A stretch of DNA of 64,000 nucleotides from Cryptomeria japonica. Taxonomy: Eukaryota; Streptophyta; Pinopsida; Cupressales; Cupressaceae. Shown in pieces: positions 58,920 to 64,000 of this stretch; position 1 is the stretch's first letter, and each line of letters begins with the position of its first letter. Where the stretch lies: the NCBI RefSeq assembly GCF_030272615.1, contig NC_081407.1, positions 441,347,213 through 441,411,212 of the forward strand, given 5' to 3'. The position numbers and the translations under genes were made by a program. The notes beneath the pieces are model-generated. The model saw nothing but the letters and a program-made list of their open reading frames with translations, was not told where the DNA came from and did no database searches.

Positions 58920-59724
58920 TGTTAGGATTCCCACAAATACTGAGAGGGGGGGATGAATCAGTATCTAACCGGTTATAATATTTTCTTGACTTAAAGCATG
59001 TAAAGCATATTAATACTGTATACCGGTAAACAAGAAATACTGCAATAAACAGATATAACAACAACCACATGAAAAACACACCATAACACAACAGTTTAAC
59101 GAGGAAACCTGGTGTGGGAAAAACCTCGGTGGGATTTGTGACCCACAATTTTCACTTACTGGCCAATAAGAGAATATTATTGCTACAAGAGGGGCCTGCA
59201 CATGAAGGAAGGCCAAGTGCCTAGAGCTCACTGCTCAATTACAAAATGGGAAGTCTCACTGACTTACAAAGTGGATTATATAAATCCAATGTCTTGTACT
59301 GCTTCAAAATAGCATCTACTATGCCAGATCTAGTACCGGTTTATAGCTCTGCTTCATACATACATCCTTAACCTATAATTCGCATAATAGGTCTGCCTTA
59401 TTTTGCCTAATTACATTCCTCCATGCTTACATAATTGTTCTACAATGATCTCTTATATATATGAGTCATTTTACAATTTGCCAAGTCGACTTATAATGAT
59501 TTTACAATAATAAACAAAATAAATTACAAACAAAATTCTTGTTGGCTTCTGTGCCGGTACACTTCCTTTCACTGTCAGTGTCGGTGGTCTGTGTGCCAGT
59601 GTAGAATTTGACTTTGCTAGTGCCGGTGGATTGCCTTGCCAGTGTCATAGGATTGTAAAGTTGCCATCAATGACAAAACCTTCAATCACCTACAATGTCT
59701 CATTGGAGTGTGCATTTGCCAAGA
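58920..59724 (-). repeat. 5' LTR of element C
   Basis: 805 bp. The outer terminus reads TCTTGG where TGTTGG is expected; the flanking duplication proves the boundary. The conserved block lies at 59103-59146. Confidence 0.9.
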
Positions 59725-59729
59725 ATTAT

Positions 59730-60269
59730 CACTTTAGCTCATTTTTTATCCATTAAAGTCATTTAGTTGCATCTTTGCACTTAGATTCATTTATCATATC
59801 ATTTTAAGCATTTCACAATATCATCTCATTTATATAAGCATATACATCATCATATAGGCATTCATCACATGAGTTAAATCAAGCATATCATTTAAGTTAG
59901 TATCATTTTAATTTACATCCATAACCATTAAATTGCATCCATGATCATTAAAATAAAAAATCAAATGCATTTTCATTCATCATCATTGTATCATATAGAA
60001 CACCATTATCATGAAAATAAAGAAAGAGTAGATCATCATAATATCATCCATCTAATCAATGCATATATAATCTATAATCAATGCATATAGATCATCATCA
60101 TTAAAGTAGCATGCATAACAAATCATATAATCAACATCATATAGAGTCCATGTCTGCATATCATCATAAAACAATAAAAAGTCCAAGTATACAATGATAT
60201 CATCATAATCGATAAAGTACAAATGTCTCAATGATATACGATGAAATCAAGTGTAAGATCAAGGTTGTC
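59730..60269 (+). other. Element G 3' region, third segment, ATCAT-rich
   Basis: Low-complexity sequence of ATCAT, CATATA and AATCAA words with no coding. It continues the composition of the left flank of element C. Confidence 0.5.
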
Positions 60270-61020
60270 CTATACCACTACCACCTGAATCTTTCTGTCT
60301 CTGTAGATGTGGGCGATATGATCCACCAAATGGCCCCGGTCCTTGATCTATATCTCTCTAAGGAGGTCCCATGACCCCACCACTGCTAGTAGCCATCCAC
60401 ATTGTAGTTGCATAACTACCTTCTCTCTAGCTCTCTGAGACTAAATCCTCATATCATTGTCGCCAGTGTGTTGTCTCCTTCCCAACCCAAAGTAATGCCC
60501 TGATAGTATCAGCTGAGAGAGTGCCTGATCCAACCTATTGAGCATGATCAAGTAGGGCCTAAGTATCCCAATGTCTCCTAACAACCCTATCTCACTTATT
60601 CATGAGTATTTGTATCTGTTCCCTGAGTTGATCTATCTATGCTCTGAGATCATCTACGGTCTCCTCCTATGGCACATCTTGTTGAGGAACATCCTATATG
60701 CCCTCAACCCCACCTGTCTCTCCACCTGCTAGAGTCTCAACTCAAGTAGCTCTCCTAATCCATTGTCTAACGAGAGGTATATGATCCTTTGGGTCCTCCT
60801 TTCCCTCATCCCAACCACCTTGAGTCATGATAACCTCTGGATCTTGATGAATCTGACCAAAATCAATGTCTCTACCTTGGCCCCTATCCAATCCTGTGCT
60901 TCTACCTAATCCTGGAGAGGGTAATCTTCTTGTTGCCCTCATCTGTCCTTTGTCGGTATCCTGACCAATATATCCTACATCCCAAATTCTTGAGGAAGTA
61001 CTCCTCCTACCCTCCCAACC
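60270..61020 (-). pseudogene. Antisense coding remnant of about 250 codons in the element G 3' region
   Basis: From the edge of element D leftward one minus-strand frame reads DTDKGQMRATRRLPSPGLGR, DPEVIMTQGGWDEGKEDPKD, then after stops DLRA, IDQLREQIQILMNK, SGTLSADTIRALLWVGKETT and GPGPFGGSYRPHLQRQKDSG, ending near 60270. About eleven stops occur and none needs a frameshift; most are TAG or TGA. G/R/Q-rich with a short coiled coil. Some Tat-type gypsy elements are known to carry an extra antisense ORF between integrase and the 3' LTR; this fits by position. The N-terminal part is cut off by D. Confidence 0.55.
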
Positions 61021-62283
61021 TGTTACACAACTCAGATAACCAGAGGACAACTGAGAGGGGGGGAGGTGAATTAGTTGTCACTAGATTAAAGAACTTTAAG
61101 AATTTAAATCCTTATTACTGAAACACATAAAATTAATACTGGAATGCATAAACCTAATACCAGAGTGACTGATAAAGAATTTAAACATAAACATAAATCA
61201 TAGAACAATTACCATCCATCCATAACACATGACACTAATATTTGTACGTGGAAAACCCAGTAAAGGCAAAAACCATAGTAGGAAGCCTACCCACAGTCAA
61301 ATAATACTTTTGTAGTAAGTATGTGATTACAATATGAGGGGCCCACACATGTAGGAAGGCCAACAACCTAGAGTGCACTGCTCATCACACAAAGGAGTAC
61401 TAGTTACTACATAAACATTAGACTACAATCCGAAAAGAAGAGTGAACTGCAAGTATAGCATCTCCTATGCCTGAGTATAGTTCTAGGAAGCTCAATACTG
61501 GAGGCCCTAAACCTCTCTTACAAACCCAATTCGATCACCTATGATTGACCAAACCTTCTGCATATTATGATTATAATATTATTCACACATAGATCATCCC
61601 ATTACCTTTACCTATCAATCCATGATCTACAAAGAGATCTTACATCATATTTATACCAACCGGAGACCTAAACAATTAGGTCGGCCACCTAAAAGATAAT
61701 ATAATAAATATATAAAATAAACCCATAATCCAATGATCAGCCAAGTTGGTTTAGGCCAAAACCAATGTAAACCAATCATTAAATCCCATCGGTAACACAT
61801 CAAGAACATCTTCCAATACGTTACAGAAATTGGTCCATAACCTAGATAACACCAGACCCAAAATAGGTAGCCATAAACCTAATCCAACACCACTGATGAA
61901 CTGGAACATGAACAAGATAACCAACAACATCCTTAAAGCCATCTATAAGCCCCACCAACACCACTTATCATGTGCATCAAAAGATCTTCAACAAAGATCT
62001 GCCGATGAAACCCTTACCGGTGACCAAAAGCCTTACTAGAACAAATGATAGCTCCTAAGTCATCAAATCCCAAACCAACTGATCATGATACACATTTGAA
62101 TAAAATGAATGATACATCCAAACCAATTCCACAAACCAAAGCATACTGGATCCTACTAGATCAATATCATAATCAACCACTCTACCAGAATCAATCGAAA
62201 ATCAGCAAACAACCAAAACAATCGGTGTTGCCATCAATGACAAAACATCCATGCAACACATAATAAATTCCAAATTGCCAACA
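61021..62283 (-). repeat. 3' LTR of element D
   Basis: 1,263 bp; the minus strand runs TGTTGGCAAT to TGTGTAACA. A diverged copy of the conserved block lies at 61249-61297. Confidence 0.8.
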
Positions 62284-62284
62284 A

Positions 62285-62640
62285 TCTCCCCCTTTGGCAT
62301 TGATGGAAACACTAGATGTGAAAAACATCTAAGTGCCAAGAAATGCCAAACAGGTCTCCCCCAATGGAAGACAACCAACAATCTCGCACAAAATGATATA
62401 GGAATGAAGTTATGAACCAAACTACCTTTTAACTGATATTCTGTTAAGCTCTATTTTTTAAATATATCTCTCCCCCTTTGACATCAATGCCAAAGATATG
62501 GCATAAAACATCAAAGAAAAGTCATAAATCCTCTAAAAAATGCCACTAACTACTCCTCCTGAGTAGTAGCGCCACCACATCAATCTGGAATAAGTAAAAA
62601 CTCTGATAATGCATACTAGACTGATGCCAATCATCATCAC
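62285..62640 (-). promoter_or_regulatory. 3' UTR and polypurine tracts of element D
   Basis: The minus strand has AAAGGGGGAG at 62470-62479, TTGGGGGAGAC near 62351-62361, and AAAGGGGGAGA at 62285-62295 beside the LTR. No coding. Confidence 0.78.
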
Positions 62641-64000
62641 TCAGGTCACTACCGAAGGGGATGAAACCCCCAACCTATCTCTAAAGTACTCAAATGATTC
62701 TTGAGGCAACAGTTTAGTGAAAATGTCTACAATCTTCTCTTTAGTGTTCACATAAACCAGTTTGACTTCATTTGCTTCCAACTTCTCCTTCAAAAAGTTA
62801 TACTTGATATATATGTGCTCTGTCTTAGAACAAAATACCAGATTCTTTGATATATCAATAGCGGTAGAGTTATCATAGTGAATAACTACTGGTTCATTAC
62901 AATCCACCTTTATATCCTTCAACATTTGCTTCATCCATAGAACTTGTGTACAATTAGTAGTAGCCACAACATACTCAGCTTGAGCAGTAGATAAAGAAGT
63001 GCATGACTGCTTCTTGCTGATCCATGAAATAAGTTTCTTTCCAAGAAAGAAACCTCCACTGGATGTTCTCTTCCAGTCATCAACATCTCGAGTCCAATCT
63101 GCATCTGTATATGCACGTAATGTAAAACCATCATTTTTAGGATATCACAAATCCTATTTAGTTGTTCCCTGCAAATACTTGAAAATCCTTTTCACTGCAC
63201 TCTCATGATTTTCTCTAGGTCCACTCTAATATCTTGATACAATACAAACTACATCCATTATATCTGGTCTAGTTTGAGTCAGATATAACAAACCACCAAT
63301 CATATATTTGTACTTGGTAGTATTTACCGATGTATATACATATTTCTTTGTCAATTTATCACTTGTAACTATAGCAGTACTAACTGGTTTACAATTTTCC
63401 ATACCAAATTTCTTCAACATCTCACTAGCATACTTAGTTTGACAGATGAAAATACCCTTATCAGTTTGAGTAATCTGCAAACCTAAGAAAAATATCATCT
63501 CCCCAATCATAGACATCTCAAATTCATTCTTCATACTGTTAGAGAATTCCATACACAACTTATCTTCACCTCCAAAAATGATATCATCAACAAAGACATC
63601 AATAATCAATATGTCATCATCAATGATCTTATAATAAATTACTATCAGCATTACGTTTAGTGAAATAAAGCTTCAAAAGATATTTATCTAGTCTTGCATA
63701 CCAAGCTCTAGGGATTTGTTTCCATCCATATAAATATTTCCTTAACCTGCAAACCATTTTTTTGTCATCTGAAAGTGAAAATCCATCAGGTTGCTCAATA
63801 TAAACTTCCTCTTCAAGATCTCCATTTAGAAATGAACACTTAACATCTATCTAATAAACCTTGTAATTCTTATGAGTAGCATAAGCAAGAAATAATCTCA
63901 CAACTTTAATCCTAGCTACCAGTGCAAAGGTTTCATCATAATCAATTTCTTCCTTCTGAGAATATCCTTTACAAACCAATCTAGCTTTATTCCTCATAAA
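62641..64000 (-). pseudogene. pol: Element D copia reverse transcriptase and RNase H, broken
   Basis: From the right edge: RT fingers/palm ([47 protein letters not shown]), a frameshift near 63645, then VFVDDIIFGGEDKLCMEF with the active-site DD present, MIFFLGLQITQTDKGIFICQ, YMIGGLLYLTQTRPDIMDVV. RNase H follows after TAG at 63226: AYTDADWTRDVDDWKRTSSG, SLSTAQAEYVVATTNC, VIHYDNSTAIDISKNLVFCS, then VNTKEKIVDIFTKLLP to the stop at 62641. Two more stops lie near 63168 and 63159. RT copies element RNA and RNase H degrades the template; this copy is inactive. Confidence 0.9.

Larger units (their letters stand above)
53153..59729 (-). mobile_element. Element C: complete pol-less Sirevirus-like LTR element, perfect duplication ATTAT
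   Basis: LTRs 53158-53962 and 58920-59724, both 805 bp and about 94% identical by eye, are bounded by ATTAT at 53153-53157 and 59725-59729. On the minus strand the order is LTR, PBS (58906-58917), gag, TATA (57552-57557), ORF2 and PPT cluster (53964-54117), the same as in B. No pol motif is found. It is the reference copy of the family because gag keeps one frame through all four zinc knuckles. Confidence 0.92.
23400..61020 (+). mobile_element. Element G: large Tat-lineage Ty3/gypsy retrotransposon, host of five or more nested insertions
   Basis: G consists of 5' LTR 23400-24472, PBS 24477-24494, leader, gag, protease plus G-patch, RT, RNase H, second RNase H and integrase to 42132, then a long 3' region visible at 42133-42412, 52091-53157 and 59725-61020 between insertions. 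A second RNase H between RNase H and integrase is the mark of the Tat lineage. Nested in it are a poly(A) insertion (28548-29205), B, E, C, and D at its right end. The 3' LTR was not found, so it lies beyond 64000 or is lost; the extent after 42412 is inferred. Every domain is broken by stops or frameshifts. Confidence 0.75.
61021..64000 (-). mobile_element. Element D: copia element with RT-RNase H, 3' part, runs off the right edge
   Basis: The 3' LTR (61021-62283), PPTs, 3' UTR and the RT-RNase H end are in the correct minus-strand order. Its PPT layout and the C-run in the LTR match A-C, but the LTR body does not. It is the only element in the window showing copia enzymes and so is a candidate relative of the autonomous partner for A-C. 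Left flank CAACC (61016-61020). Confidence 0.85.

Noticed and set aside
52091-61020. Searched for the 3' LTR of element G (starting TGTATACACA)
   Set aside because: No second copy of the LTR was seen by eye; G is reported without it.
61751-62420. Several 60-72-codon frames on both strands
   Set aside because: They fall in the LTR and 3' UTR of element D and show no protein character.

Overview
This is plant nuclear DNA made almost entirely of nested, decayed retrotransposons. I see no host gene, tRNA, rRNA or CRISPR array. Copia elements with several polypurine tracts and a TGGTATC primer-binding site, a Tat-type gypsy element with a second RNase H, an L1-type LINE, AT-rich filler and many C-to-T stop codons fit a large seed-plant genome. 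A conifer is plausible, but the species cannot be read from the sequence.

Left part (1-20580). Element A, a Sirevirus-like LTR element without pol, runs in from the left edge to 6559. Its gag is split by a solo LTR (295-1774, perfect 5-bp target duplication). A sits inside an L1-type LINE (6560-14647). The same LINE is interrupted again by a young gag-only LTR element (8365-12637, target duplication CCTTC). The LINE ends in poly(A) against an LTR remnant of the element E family (14648-15651). The rest to 20580 is AT-rich, with two satellite-like tandem arrays and microsatellites.

Middle and right (20581-64000). A gypsy gag remnant is followed by the 5' end of copia-like element F. F is cut at 23400 by a large Tat-lineage gypsy element G (LTR 23400-24472; gag, protease, G-patch, RT, RNase H, second RNase H and integrase to 42132). 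G is itself hit by a poly(A) insertion (28548-29205, 13-bp duplication) and by LTR elements B (35108-41772, inside integrase), E (42413-52090, duplication TCAAC), C (53158-59724, duplication ATTAT, minus strand) and D (61021 to the right edge, minus strand, a copia element with RT-RNase H). G's 3' LTR is not in the window.

The main result is the A/B/C family. Three separate insertions share matched LTRs, PBS, PPTs, a Gag with four tandem CCHC knuckles and one giant ORF of about 1,100 codons that is not pol; none encodes protease, integrase or reverse transcriptase. A TATAAA lies 149-151 bp before the giant ORF's start codon in all three. The products presumably relied on enzymes of autonomous relatives such as D. 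Element E is a second pol-less design, with an 833-codon Pro/Ser/Gln-rich frame. All coding regions here are broken. LTR divergence judged by eye makes the gag-only element youngest (about 99% identity), then C (about 94%), with B older (near 90%).
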